From: Dehalococcoidia bacterium
Lineage (GTDB): Bacteria; Chloroflexota; Dehalococcoidia; Tepidiformales; Tepidiformaceae
Direction of reading: 5' to 3'
Assembly (NCBI GenBank): GCA_020432045.1
Contig: JAGQHB010000015.1
Span: 1 to 64,000 of the forward strand
DNA length: 64,000 nt
A program made the translations under genes and the position numbers. Positions 1 through 8,528 of this stretch are shown here, one piece after another (within the stretch, counting starts at the first letter, position 1; each line of letters begins with the position of its first letter). The notes below the pieces were generated by a model that searched no databases, had not been told where the DNA came from, and saw only the letters and a program-made list of their open reading frames with translations.

Positions 1-890
1 CCCGCCGCTGCCCCCGCGGCCGCTCCCGCCCCGGCACCAGCGATCGCACCCGTGCCCGCCGCCAGCCCGATCCCGCCGGCAACCGTCGCCCAAACTCCTG
101 CTTTGAACGCGCCGGCCGCCACCACCGGTGCGAGTGCACCGAACACAACCTCCGGCGTCATCAGTCCTGCCTGCGTCGATTGGCAGGTGATGCAACTCCG
201 TGAGTGCCGCCCAATCGCTGCCGCCAGGTCCGGTGTCAGCGTTCCGCCGTGGCTGGCGCCGACCTCATGCCGGAGCTGTTCACAACGGCCGCTCCCCTCG
301 CGCAACAGGAATAAGGCCGACGTGCTCGATCGCAACGACGCCTTCGCCCGGTTTAGCAGGACCGCGGCGTGGTTTCGCGTGACCCCGATCGCCTCGGCAA
401 TCTCCGGTGATTCGAGCCCCTGGCGCACGTTCAGGTCCAGTACCGCGTACTGCCGCTCCTCCAGGCCCGCCGCCGCTTCCCATACCAGCTGTGCGGTCGC
501 CGCGATTCCCAGCGCTTGCTCCGGCTGCGTCAGCCGGTCGGCATCGGCGACATCGAAGATCCCCGACCCGCCATCGCCGTCCCCGCCGCCGCGCGAATCA
601 TCCGGGAACGGCACTTCGCGGCCCTTTCGCCGCAGCTGTGTCATCGCCGTGTTGTGCGCGATAGAAAATAGCCAGCTCTTGAACCGCTCCGGCTGCTCCA
701 GCCCCGGCAGCCCGCGAAACGCCTTCACGAACGTATCCTGGGCCGCGTCTTCCGCGTCCTGCTGGTTCCGCAACATGCGCGCCAGGAAGTCGTACACGCC
801 ATCGAAATACTGCGTGTAGAGCTCCGCCATCGCCCCGGCATCGCCGCTGGCCGCTCGCGAAATGACGTCGGTTTGCGCTGTTTCCATCAT
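1..890 (-). CDS. ECF sigma factor fused to a zinc-finger (anti-sigma-like) tail, C-terminus cut by window edge
   Basis: Read directly from the minus strand, this frame is open from ATG at 890 (a second ATG at 887) to the window edge, 296 codons without a stop. Residues about 20-90 are sigma region 2 (AELYTQYFDGVYDFLARML, then QDTFVKAF and SWLFSIAHN), and 130-187 are region 4 with a helix-turn-helix (SPEIAEAIGVTRNHAAVLLNR). Residues 203-236 look like a zf-HC2 anti-sigma zinc site: Cys203 and H229-x3-C233-x2-C236. From about 248 the chain is hydrophobic, then Ala/Gly-rich, suggesting a membrane segment. Sigma and ZAS anti-sigma factors are normally separate, neighbouring genes; here they appear in one polypeptide. 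The C-terminus and anything downstream are unseen. No clear ribosome site precedes the start. Confidence 0.85.
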   Translation of the reverse strand, partial: MMETAQTDVISRAASGDAGAMAELYTQYFDGVYDFLARMLRNQQDAEDAAQDTFVKAFRGLPGLEQPERFKSWLFSIAHNTAMTQLRRKGREVPFPDDSRGGGDGDGGSGIFDVADADRLTQPEQALGIAATAQLVWEAAAGLEERQYAVLDLNVRQGLESPEIAEAIGVTRNHAAVLLNRAKASLRSSTSALFLLREGSGRCEQLRHEVGASHGGTLTPDLAAAIGRHSRSCITCQSTQAGLMTPEVVFGALAPVVAAGAFKAGVWATVAGGIGLAAGTGAIAGAGAGAAAGAAA

Positions 891-1088
891 GCTGCCGACC
901 CATCGCAATCCCGTTGCGGGATAGCGTGGGCAACGAGTGTAGCCGTTTGCACGGTCATCGCGCCGGTTGCACGGGCACAGCTGCCCTCACGCTGGCTGCC
1001 CCTCCCTCGTTTGTACACCGGGCACAGGTGCCACTAATAGGACGCACGAACCCCACCAGGATTACGGCAAAGGCCAATTGGACTGCGT

Positions 1089-1105
1089 GCGAAGAATTTC
1101 TTCGC
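1089..1105. promoter_or_regulatory. 17-bp near-perfect palindrome, possible operator
   Basis: The arms gcgaagaa and ttcttcgc are exact inverted repeats around a single central t. It lies in the 531-nt space between the divergent sigma-factor and racemase genes, so it could be a repressor or activator site for either. No known operator consensus is recognised. Confidence 0.35.
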
Positions 1106-1160
1106 GCACCCTGTAATTGTCCCCGGCTCTCCGCGTCTCACCAATGAGCGCCCCCAGGCC

Positions 1161-1347
1161 GCGCGGACCGCTTCGATTCTGCGAGGCGGTCCGCGCAGAC
1201 AAACGCCCGAGCCGGTGTCCGTCCAAGAGCGCCCCGGACGGCACACCGGCAAGGGCCCCAGGGTTCGGTGCCGGGTGGTTCTCCCTCCGCCCGGAGACCG
1301 GCCCGGCTAGTGGATGTGGTGGCGGCGGTGCCCGACGCCGCCACTAC
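1161..1347. other. Four consecutive GC-rich hairpins upstream of the racemase gene
   Basis: Four inverted repeats follow each other. (1) 1161-1171 pairs perfectly with 1186-1196 and can extend inward by three pairs. (2) 1211-1224 pairs with 1236-1250 with one bulged base. (3) 1270-1284 pairs imperfectly with 1293-1307. (4) 1316-1327 pairs with 1336-1347 with one G-T wobble. None carries a T-run. They fill most of the leader ahead of the TTG start at 1422. This could be a structured 5' leader, an unrecognised small RNA on either strand, or protein-binding sites. I tried RNase P, tmRNA, SRP RNA and tRNA landmarks and found none. The rest of 891-1421 shows no convincing gene. Confidence 0.45.
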
Positions 1348-1421
1348 ATCATCCGCACCACCACCACCCACTGGCATCTCGCCCGCTAGACTTGTGCCTC
1401 CACCAAAAGGAGGCTCAACAC

Positions 1422-2567
1422 TTGGCAGGACCACTCACTGGTACACGGATCATCGAAGTAGCCGGCATCGGCCCCGGCCCTTTCTGCGTCATGATGCTCG
1501 CCGACATGGGGGCGGAGATCATCCGCGTCGACCGCGCCTCGAATGTGCGCCCCGGCAGCGAGCGCCGCACCGATATCCTCGGCCGCAGCCGGCGCTCCAT
1601 CGCCATCGACCTCACGAAGCCTGAGGGCGTCGAAACGCTCCTTCGCCTCGCCGAAACGGCCGATGGCCTCACCGAAGGCTTCCGCCCCGGCGTCATGGAG
1701 CGTCTCGGGGTCGGCCCCGATGAGTGCCTCGCGCGCAATCCAAAGCTCGTTTACGGCCGTATGACCGGCTGGGGCCAGGAAGGCCCCTACGCCTCAACGG
1801 CCGGCCACGATATTAACTACATCTCCCTCGCTGGGGCCCTCGCCCATATCGGCCGCAAGGGCGAAGCTCCCGCGCCCCCGCTCAACCTCGTTGGCGACAA
1901 CGGTGGCGGCGGCATGCTCCTCGCCTTCGGCATGGCCTGCGGCCTCTTCGAATCCCAGCGCAGCGGCAAGGGCCAGGTCATTGATGCCGCAATGGTCGAC
2001 GGCGCTGCGCTCCTCATGGCGCCCTTCTATTCCATGCTCGCCAGCGGCATGTGGAAAGAGGAACGGGGCTCGAACCTGCTCGATTCTGGCGCCCACTTCT
2101 ACGACGCCTACGAGTGCGCCGATGGCCAGTACGTTTCCCTCGGATCCATTGAGCCGCAGTTCTACGCTTTGCTGCTCAAGCACACCGGTCTCGACAACGA
2201 GCCTGAGTTCGCCGGGCAGATGGACCGAGCGCAGTGGCCGGCGCTCAAGGAGCGCGTCACCGCCGTTATGAAGACGAAAACCCGCGCCGAATGGTGCGCC
2301 ATCATGGAAGGCACCGACATTTGCTTCGCACCGGTCCTCACGATGAGCGAGGCCATGAAGCACCCACATAACATCCACCGCAACACCTTTGTCGAATCGG
2401 CGGGCGTCAGCCAGCCCGGTCCCGCCCCGCGCTTCAGCCGTACCACGCCCGAGATCGCCGGACCCCCGTCCATCCCGGGTGAACACAGCGACGCCATCCT
2501 CGGTGAACTGCTCGGTTCCTCCGCCGCCGAGATCGCCGCCCTCCGCGCCAGCGGTGCTATCGGTTAA
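1422..2567 (+). CDS. Alpha-methylacyl-CoA racemase (CaiB/BaiF family III CoA-transferase fold)
   Basis: 381 residues, the usual length of the family. It would interconvert R and S 2-methylacyl-CoA esters for beta-oxidation of branched chains. The catalytic set of mycobacterial MCR is present: His129 (in TAGHDINY), Asp159 (in LVGDNGGGG) and a Glu in GSIEPQFY, so racemase is favoured over CoA transfer. The start is taken as TTG at 1422, because aaaaggagg lies just upstream and the family N-terminus (GTRIIEVAGIGPGPFC) begins here. The frame stays open upstream to 1314, but that part is His/Pro-rich and unlike the family. It heads a run of lipid-catabolism genes with the BVMO 81 nt downstream. 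Confidence 0.88.
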   Translation: MAGPLTGTRIIEVAGIGPGPFCVMMLADMGAEIIRVDRASNVRPGSERRTDILGRSRRSIAIDLTKPEGVETLLRLAETADGLTEGFRPGVMERLGVGPDECLARNPKLVYGRMTGWGQEGPYASTAGHDINYISLAGALAHIGRKGEAPAPPLNLVGDNGGGGMLLAFGMACGLFESQRSGKGQVIDAAMVDGAALLMAPFYSMLASGMWKEERGSNLLDSGAHFYDAYECADGQYVSLGSIEPQFYALLLKHTGLDNEPEFAGQMDRAQWPALKERVTAVMKTKTRAEWCAIMEGTDICFAPVLTMSEAMKHPHNIHRNTFVESAGVSQPGPAPRFSRTTPEIAGPPSIPGEHSDAILGELLGSSAAEIAALRASGAIG

Positions 2568-2648
2568 CCACACCCGAACTTTCCTGGTTGGACATCGCTT
2601 GGGGACGGATGACAGAATCCGCTCCCAGGTGATACCAGGAGGCTTTCC

Positions 2649-4310
2649 ATGACTGCCATTTCAGACGCGCCAGCCGAGATTCGTAGGACTTCCGCGAAGG
2701 AGTTCGATTGTGTCGTTGTGGGCGCCGGATTCGCCGGCATGTACATGCTCCACAAGCTCCGCGAATTCGGATTCTCTGCGATCGTCGTGGAGGCCGGGAC
2801 CGGCGTCGGTGGTACCTGGTACTGGAACCGCTACCCCGGTGCCCGCTGCGACGTCGAGAGCCTCGACTACCAGTACTCCTTCTCCGATGAACTTCAGCGC
2901 GAATGGAACTGGTCCGAGCGCTACGCCACCCAACCGGAAATCCTCCGCTACGCCAACTTCGTCGCCGACAAGTTCGACCTTCGCCGGGACATGCAATTCG
3001 AAACGCGTGTCACATCGTCCGTCTGGGATGATGCCCGCGCCCGTTGGACCGTCGGTACGGACCGCGGCGACTCCCATTCAGCGAAATTCCTCATCGCTGG
3101 CACCGGCTGCCTCTCCGCATCCCGTCTCCCCGACTACGAAGGAATCGACGATTTCAAGGGAAACTGGTACCACACCGGCCAGTGGCCCCACGAGGGCGTC
3201 GATTTCACCGGAAGGCGCGTCGCTGTTATCGGCACAGGTTCTTCCGGCATCCAATCGATCCCACTGATCGCCGAACAGGCGTCTCAACTCTTTGTCTTCC
3301 AGCGAACTCCCAACTTCAGCCTCCCCGCCAACAATGCTGCCCTCACGCCGGAACGGGTGAGCGACCATAAGTCGAATTTCCAGGCCATCAAAGCTCAGGC
3401 CCGCCAAACGGCAGGTGGCGTGATCGCCAACCCGAACATGACCTCCGCACTCGAGGTCGACCCGGCTGAGCGTGAGAGCGAATTCGAAACCCGCTGGGGC
3501 CAGGGTGGCTTCCAGGTCATCCAGGCCTACGCCGACCTCCTGGTCACCAATCAGGCAAATGAGACGATCGCCGAATTCGTCCGCAACAAGATCCGCCAGA
3601 CCGTGAAGGACCCGAAGATCGCTGAGGCGTTGGCACCCAGGGACCACCCCCTCGGCACCAAGCGCATCTGCATCGATACCAACTACTACGACACCTACAA
3701 CCGCGACAATGTCGCACTCATAAACATCCGCGAGAACCCCATTGAACGCATCATCCCCACGGGTGTCCGCACAAAGGAGGGCGACTTCGAAGTCGACGCC
3801 ATCGTCTTCGCAACGGGGTTCGATGCTATGACCGGCGCCCTCCTCAGCATGGGAATCGAAGGGCAGGCCGGTGTGAAGCTCAAAGACAAGTGGGCGGCTG
3901 GTCCGCGGACCTTCCTCGGTCTCCAGGCTGCCGGTTTCCCCAACCTCTTCACGATCACCGGCCCCGGCAGTCCCTCTGTCCTCAGCAACATGATCATCTC
4001 TATCGAACAACACGTGGAGTGGATCGCCGACTGCCTCGCCTATCTGCGTGAGCATGGCCTCGACACGATCGAAGCCAACCTCGATGCCGAGGACGCATGG
4101 GTCGACCACGTGAACGAACTCGCCGATAAGACGCTCTACCCCCAGGCGAACTCCTGGTACCTCGGAGCGAATGTCCCCGGCAAGCCGCGTGTCTTTATGC
4201 CTTACGTGGGCGGCGTCGGCGCCTATGCCGATCGCTGTCGGGAGATCGCCGCCGATGGCTACGAAGGCTTCACTCTCGGTACCTCAGCGAAGGCTGGTGC
4301 ACCTGCATAG
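2649..4310 (+). CDS. Baeyer-Villiger flavin monooxygenase (cyclohexanone/phenylacetone monooxygenase type)
   Basis: 553 residues. It is expected to insert oxygen next to a ketone using FAD, NADPH and O2. There are two Rossmann motifs, GAGFAG at 25-30 (FAD) and GTGSSG at 195-200 (NADPH), and between them the type I BVMO fingerprint FKGNWYHTGQWP at 169-180 matching FxGxxxHxxxWP. GTWYWNRYPG near residue 55 is also typical of the family. A strong ribosome site (aggagg) precedes ATG 2649. Substrate cannot be read from sequence; the surrounding acyl-CoA genes suggest ketones or cyclic compounds feeding beta-oxidation. Confidence 0.9.
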   Translation: MTAISDAPAEIRRTSAKEFDCVVVGAGFAGMYMLHKLREFGFSAIVVEAGTGVGGTWYWNRYPGARCDVESLDYQYSFSDELQREWNWSERYATQPEILRYANFVADKFDLRRDMQFETRVTSSVWDDARARWTVGTDRGDSHSAKFLIAGTGCLSASRLPDYEGIDDFKGNWYHTGQWPHEGVDFTGRRVAVIGTGSSGIQSIPLIAEQASQLFVFQRTPNFSLPANNAALTPERVSDHKSNFQAIKAQARQTAGGVIANPNMTSALEVDPAERESEFETRWGQGGFQVIQAYADLLVTNQANETIAEFVRNKIRQTVKDPKIAEALAPRDHPLGTKRICIDTNYYDTYNRDNVALINIRENPIERIIPTGVRTKEGDFEVDAIVFATGFDAMTGALLSMGIEGQAGVKLKDKWAAGPRTFLGLQAAGFPNLFTITGPGSPSVLSNMIISIEQHVEWIADCLAYLREHGLDTIEANLDAEDAWVDHVNELADKTLYPQANSWYLGANVPGKPRVFMPYVGGVGAYADRCREIAADGYEGFTLGTSAKAGAPA

Positions 4311-4331
4311 TCGGTGCCACGGAACAAGACA

Positions 4332-4361
4332 AACGGCCGCAGGCTGTGTTGTGCGGCCGTT
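4332..4361. terminator. Bidirectional terminator hairpin
   Basis: A 10-bp perfect stem (aacggccgca with tgcggccgtt) and 10-nt loop sit between the convergent BVMO and methyltransferase-fold genes. The trailing sequence is only modestly T-rich. Confidence 0.6.
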
Positions 4362-4385
4362 CGCTCTATCCCGCGAATTCTGGCC

Positions 4386-5039
4386 CTATCGCCTGTGCCC
4401 GACGTACACCGAATGGCGCGTGTGATGTGACGTCACGCGTTCGCCAGAAGCGTTGAACCCCGCCGCCCGCAGTTGGTGCAGAAATGCCGGGTACTCTTCC
4501 ACCGACCACACCGCCACGGCCCCGCCCCTCCGCAGTGCTCGCCTGATCGCATCGAGTCCCCCCGGCGTGTACAGCCACGAATTGTTCCGCTGTGTCGGTG
4601 CATGCGGCCCGTTGTCCACATCCAGAAGAATCACATCGAACTGCCCTTCGCCCGCGAGGATCACCCGCCGAACGTCGTCCACTACCAGTTTTGTCCGGGC
4701 ATCGTCCAACGGATTCCCGGCCAGCGGCCCGAGGTACTCGCGGTTCCACTCCACCACGGCCTCCACCAGTTCCGCGACAACCACCTGCCCGTCCTCTGGC
4801 ACAAAATCCAGCGCCGCCCGCGCTGTGTACCCCATGCCGAGCCCCCCGACGAGTACCCGCATGCCCGCCGTAGGGCTCGCACAGGCAAGCGCCATCATTG
4901 ACTCTTCGGACCCGTGAGCGCGGCTAATCATCAGGTCGTACCCATCTGCCCTGATGACATAATCCCCATCGTGTCTCCGCAGTTCGAGGCTGTTGCCATC
5001 CGGCATCGTCGCTTTCGCCAGTATCTCCGTCGGCTTCAT
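4386..5039 (-). CDS. Spermidine-synthase-like / class I methyltransferase-fold protein
   Basis: 217 residues from ATG 5039. The motif VLVGGLGMGYTARAAL is the nucleotide-binding glycine loop, followed by an acidic strand end (VVVAELVEAVVEWNRE) and FDVILLDVDNGP, the arrangement in polyamine synthases and their orphan relatives. It is shorter than true SpeE (about 280) and lacks the usual N-terminal strand domain, so the substrate is uncertain. Two further in-frame ATGs lie upstream (5048, 5057). A TACGAT box 7 nt before 5039 favours the shorter start on a leaderless transcript. The gene converges on the BVMO gene. Confidence 0.7.
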   Translation of the reverse strand: MKPTEILAKATMPDGNSLELRRHDGDYVIRADGYDLMISRAHGSEESMMALACASPTAGMRVLVGGLGMGYTARAALDFVPEDGQVVVAELVEAVVEWNREYLGPLAGNPLDDARTKLVVDDVRRVILAGEGQFDVILLDVDNGPHAPTQRNNSWLYTPGGLDAIRRALRRGGAVAVWSVEEYPAFLHQLRAAGFNASGERVTSHHTRHSVYVGHRR

Positions 5040-5046
5040 CCACCCC

Positions 5047-5052
5047 ATCGTA
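5047..5052 (-). promoter_or_regulatory. -10 box (TACGAT), leaderless-type
   Basis: TACGAT on the minus strand, 7 nt from ATG 5039. One of the recurring near-start -10 boxes of this window; no good -35 is seen. Confidence 0.45.
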
Positions 5053-5122
5053 GCCACAGGCCCCGGTGCGCGCTGGCGGCTTGCACCCGTATCGTGCGCA
5101 GCATCACTCGTGGAGGATGGGA

Positions 5123-5893
5123 ATGACTGGATTGAGTGGGCGCACTGCCCTCGTTACCGGCGGCAGCCGTGGTATCGGACGTGCCATCTGCCTTCGCCTC
5201 GCGGAGGATGGCGCCGATGTCGCCGTGAACTACCGTGGCAATCAGCAGGACGCCGAAGCAGTCGTCTCCAAGATTCGCGCCATGGGTCGTCATGCTGAGG
5301 CCTACCAGGCCGATGTCTCTGATCCCGTGGCCTGCGACATCATGGTCCAGCACCTCGTCGCCGATTTCCCCGGCCTCGACATCCTCGTGAACAACGCCGG
5401 GATCGGCAGTAGCGGTATCGGCCGCCCGACGATCACGGAAGCCACACCCGAGCAGGTCAATCTTCTCGTCGGCGCCAACCTTCTCGGCCCTATTCACCTC
5501 TGCCGCAACCTCGTGCCTCACATGCGAAAGGCCGACCGCAGCGACATCATCATGATCTCGTCCGTCGCCACGCAGACGATGAGTGCCCGCATGGGTGTCT
5601 ATTCCATCACCAAGGCCGGACTTGAAGCCCTCGCCCACACGCTCGCGAAGGAGGAACGCGAACACGGCATGCGCGTCAACATCGTCGCTCCAGGCCTCGT
5701 CGAAACCGACATGGGCCGCAATCTCATCCGCCAGCTCCCCGGTCCCGACGACATGCGGGAGCGCGACGCCATGTCGCCCTTTGGGTTCGTTTGCCAGCCG
5801 GACGACATAGCCAACGCCGTCGCCTTTCTTGTCTCCGAACAGGGCCGCTATATCACGAACCAGCGCCTCACCGTCAACGGCGGAGGGTTCTGA
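5123..5893 (+). CDS. Short-chain dehydrogenase/reductase (FabG-like)
   Basis: 256 residues. It shows the NAD(P) motif TGGSRGIG near the N-terminus, NNAG (VNNAGIG), and the Ser-Tyr-Lys catalytic set (SSVATQ... then YSITK). It ends in the FabG-like TVNGGGF. It probably oxidises or reduces a hydroxy/keto acyl substrate. Of two close ATGs (5117, 5123), the second has ggagg at 6-nt spacing and is chosen. The enoyl-CoA hydratase starts 4 nt after its stop, so the two are co-transcribed and likely act in one beta-oxidation-type route. Confidence 0.87.
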   Translation: MTGLSGRTALVTGGSRGIGRAICLRLAEDGADVAVNYRGNQQDAEAVVSKIRAMGRHAEAYQADVSDPVACDIMVQHLVADFPGLDILVNNAGIGSSGIGRPTITEATPEQVNLLVGANLLGPIHLCRNLVPHMRKADRSDIIMISSVATQTMSARMGVYSITKAGLEALAHTLAKEEREHGMRVNIVAPGLVETDMGRNLIRQLPGPDDMRERDAMSPFGFVCQPDDIANAVAFLVSEQGRYITNQRLTVNGGGF

Positions 5894-5897
5894 CGGC

Positions 5898-6713
5898 ATG
5901 CCTGGAGACCCTCGTATCCGCTACGAAACCCGTCATGAAGGCACTATCGCCGTCGTAAGCCTCTCTCGTGAGCGCTATCGCAACGCCCTTAGTCAGCAGT
6001 TGATGACTGAACTCGAATCCGCCTTCGACGAGGCCGAGGCGGACGACGCCGTTCGCGTCATCATCCTTCGTGGCGATGGCCCGGTGTTCTCCGCCGGACA
6101 CGACCTCGGTTCTCCCGATGCCATCGAGTCCCGCGCGCTTACCGGCGGGGAGAGCATGGGCCACCGCTATCCCCGGACGCGCGCAATGGACGTTGACCCG
6201 CATCTCCGTTTTCGCAACATCCCCAAGCCCACGATCGCCATGATCCACGGCCACTGCATCTATGCAGCCTGGATGCTCGCTTCGTCCATGGACGTCATCT
6301 TTGCGGCGGAGGACGCCCAGTTTCTCGCCACCAACTTCGCCTACTTCTCCGTCCCCTGGGACGTAGGTGCTCGGCGTGCCAAGCATCTGCTTTTCGACGA
6401 CCGCTTCCTTACCGCTCGCGAAGCGATGGAATGCGGATTCGTCCAGGACGTCTTCCCGCCCGACCGCCTCGAAGCCGAAACCATGGCCTATGCCGAACGC
6501 GTCGCCGCCAAGGATCCGTTCCAGCTCCGCATGATTAAGCACTCCGTCCACCAGATGCAGGAGATGCAGGGCTTCACTGCGCACATCATGTCGTCCTACT
6601 CGGACCGTATGGTCCGTGCCGCGAATACCGATGCGCCAATCACCCAGGAGCAATCCGAGCCCGGAAAACGCCGCCTCTACACCAGCGTTGAACGGGCTCG
6701 TGCCAACCGCTGA
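5898..6713 (+). CDS. Enoyl-CoA hydratase/isomerase family protein
   Basis: 271 residues of crotonase fold. The first oxyanion-hole segment is recognisable (VFSAGHDLGS), and IAMIHGHCIYAAWMLASSMD corresponds to the second, normally HGxxxGGG; here the glycines are largely replaced by Tyr-Ala-Ala, so the chemistry may differ from simple hydration. The start ATG 5898 follows the SDR stop by 4 nt. It is translationally close to the SDR and part of the acyl-CoA catabolism block. Confidence 0.83.
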   Translation: MPGDPRIRYETRHEGTIAVVSLSRERYRNALSQQLMTELESAFDEAEADDAVRVIILRGDGPVFSAGHDLGSPDAIESRALTGGESMGHRYPRTRAMDVDPHLRFRNIPKPTIAMIHGHCIYAAWMLASSMDVIFAAEDAQFLATNFAYFSVPWDVGARRAKHLLFDDRFLTAREAMECGFVQDVFPPDRLEAETMAYAERVAAKDPFQLRMIKHSVHQMQEMQGFTAHIMSSYSDRMVRAANTDAPITQEQSEPGKRRLYTSVERARANR

Positions 6714-6832
6714 TCCCACCCGGTCTGCTTCCGCCACCGATCACGCATGAGCCCAATTGCCACCCGTCGTCACCGGACCGAAACGCCCATCGCCTCCCAC
6801 GGAGCGCACGCTGGAAACACGGAGCGTCCAGC

Positions 6833-7231
6833 GTGCCTCTTGCCGACCGCAACTTCCTTGAACGCCGCGCCCACACCCGCTACCCGGTCTCGATCCCGGC
6901 TGTGATCGACGCCGCGCCCGGGGCTGAGCCATTGCCCGCGACCGTGGTCGACATCTCGCTCGGTGGCGCCCTCCTTGTCACGCCCCAACAGCTGGAGCCC
7001 GGGTCAACCGTCTCCATCGAGCTACACGCATCGCCTCACTTCCTCTGGCTCTTTGCGCGTGTCGTCGCGACCTCAGAGGAGGGACCCAGCATCCGCGTGC
7101 ATGTCGCCTTCACGTCCACAGATAAATCAACGCTCATGTCCCTCATCGATCAGCTCGCATCGCGCTCCGGTACGCCGCACGACCGTGCCCGCCGGGCAGC
7201 AGTCGCCAGCCCGCGCACGTTTCGGCTGTGA
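6833..7231 (+). CDS. PilZ domain protein (c-di-GMP binding)
   Basis: 132 residues. The N-terminal RRAHTRYPVSIPAVI supplies the RxxxR motif and VVDISLGGALL the D/NxSxxG motif that together bind cyclic di-GMP in PilZ proteins. There is no other recognisable domain, and the C-terminal 20 residues are basic and probably disordered. The start is GTG 6833 with ggag 8 nt upstream. It stands alone between the enoyl-CoA hydratase and acyl-CoA dehydrogenase genes, so its target cannot be inferred. Confidence 0.8.
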   Translation: MPLADRNFLERRAHTRYPVSIPAVIDAAPGAEPLPATVVDISLGGALLVTPQQLEPGSTVSIELHASPHFLWLFARVVATSEEGPSIRVHVAFTSTDKSTLMSLIDQLASRSGTPHDRARRAAVASPRTFRL

Positions 7232-7355
7232 TCGCCCCGTCGCTGCATCGGACGGTTGGCAGCCACTAACCATCCGCCGGAGATCGGCGTAGACTCCCGG
7301 CCATACGCACTCGACCGGGTGAGCTGCGCTCCCGGGCGAAGCAAAGGAGCCCGCT

Positions 7356-8510
7356 ATGGAATTCCGTGACAACGCCGCAATCGCTTCGTTCCGCGATGAA
7401 GTTCGCGACTGGATCAACAACGACCTCTCCGCCGAGGAACGTGAATTCGACGATTTCGGCATGTCCCCTGACGACAGCTATCAGCGCGTCCTCGCCGTCC
7501 GGAAGAAGCTCTCTGCCAAGGGCTGGGCTGCTCCTGCATGGCCAAAGGAATACGGCGGTATGGGCGCCTCAGTCCGCCAGCAGGCCGTCTTCAACGAGGA
7601 GCTCTCTTACAACCGTGTCCCCGGCCCCGACTTCATCGGGATCAACTATGTCGGTCCCACGCTCATGCTTTACGGCACGCCCGAGCAGAAGAGCCGCTTC
7701 CTTCCCAAGATCCTCTCCGGCGATGAGAAGTGGTGCCAGGGCTACAGCGAGCCCGGCTCCGGCAGTGACCTCGCCTCTCTCCAGACCCGTGCCGTCCTCG
7801 ATGGGGACGAATTCGTCGTTAATGGCCAGAAGATCTGGACCTCCGGTGCCCACCGCGCTGACTGGATCTTCCTCCTCGTCCGCACCGATCCGGACGCCCC
7901 CAAACATCGCGGCATCAGCTACCTGCTCGCCGACATGAAGTCTCCCGGCATCCAGGTGCGCCCGCTCGTGAACATGGCAGGCTCGCACGAATTCAACGAA
8001 GTCTTCTTTGAAGATCTCCGCATCCCGCGCGACCAGCTTGTCGGCGAAATGAACCGCGGCTGGTACGTTGGCATGGCTACCATGGACTTCGAACGCTCGG
8101 CCATCGGCGGGGTTGCCGGCAACCGCCGCGACCTCGAAGACATCGTCGATGAGGTGAAGGCACGCGGCCAGGCGGTCACGCCGGCCGCCCGCATGGAGGT
8201 CGCCGACCGCCGCGTAGAGGTCGATGTCACGCGGATGCTTTCCCAGCGCATCATCTCCATCCAGGAATCTGGCAATGTCCCCAACTACGAAGCATCCATC
8301 GCCAAGCTCTTCACCAGCGAGCTGAACCAGCGTATGGCCCGCACGGCGATGCATGTCCTCGGACTCGATGGTCAGGCGCCTCGAAACTCCGTCCAGACCC
8401 GCTGGATGCAGACATACTCCCGCAGCGTTTCGGCCACGATCGCCGGCGGCACCAGCGAAATCCAGCGCAACATCGTCGCCACCCGCGGCCTTGGCCTTCC
8501 GCGCGGCTAG
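7356..8510 (+). CDS. Acyl-CoA dehydrogenase family protein
   Basis: 384 residues, full length. FAD-binding segments WCQGYSEPGSGSDLAS (126-141) and GQKIWTSGAH (about 157) are clear. The C-terminal motif that usually reads YEGTxxIQ and carries the catalytic Glu here reads IAGGTSEIQRN, with Gly in the Glu position. That variant is known from ACAD subgroups with the base elsewhere or with paired subunits, for example mycobacterial sterol enzymes. The ribosome site aaaggag precedes ATG 7356. A strong hairpin follows the stop. Confidence 0.9.
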   Translation: MEFRDNAAIASFRDEVRDWINNDLSAEEREFDDFGMSPDDSYQRVLAVRKKLSAKGWAAPAWPKEYGGMGASVRQQAVFNEELSYNRVPGPDFIGINYVGPTLMLYGTPEQKSRFLPKILSGDEKWCQGYSEPGSGSDLASLQTRAVLDGDEFVVNGQKIWTSGAHRADWIFLLVRTDPDAPKHRGISYLLADMKSPGIQVRPLVNMAGSHEFNEVFFEDLRIPRDQLVGEMNRGWYVGMATMDFERSAIGGVAGNRRDLEDIVDEVKARGQAVTPAARMEVADRRVEVDVTRMLSQRIISIQESGNVPNYEASIAKLFTSELNQRMARTAMHVLGLDGQAPRNSVQTRWMQTYSRSVSATIAGGTSEIQRNIVATRGLGLPRG

Positions 8511-8528
8511 CCCTCCGCCAACCCCGAC

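Noticed and set aside
52-819. 255-residue plus-strand open frame at the left edge
   Set aside because: It is antisense to the ECF sigma frame, which has clear region 2 and region 4 motifs; the plus-strand product is Pro/Ser/Arg-rich low complexity.
891-1421. RNase P RNA, tmRNA, SRP RNA or riboswitch in the hairpin region
   Set aside because: I looked for the conserved sequence landmarks of each on both strands and found none; only the stems themselves can be claimed.
1314-1421. N-terminal extension of the racemase from ATG 1314-frame start
   Set aside because: The extra residues are His/Pro-rich, overlap the fourth hairpin, and a strong ribosome site points to TTG 1422.
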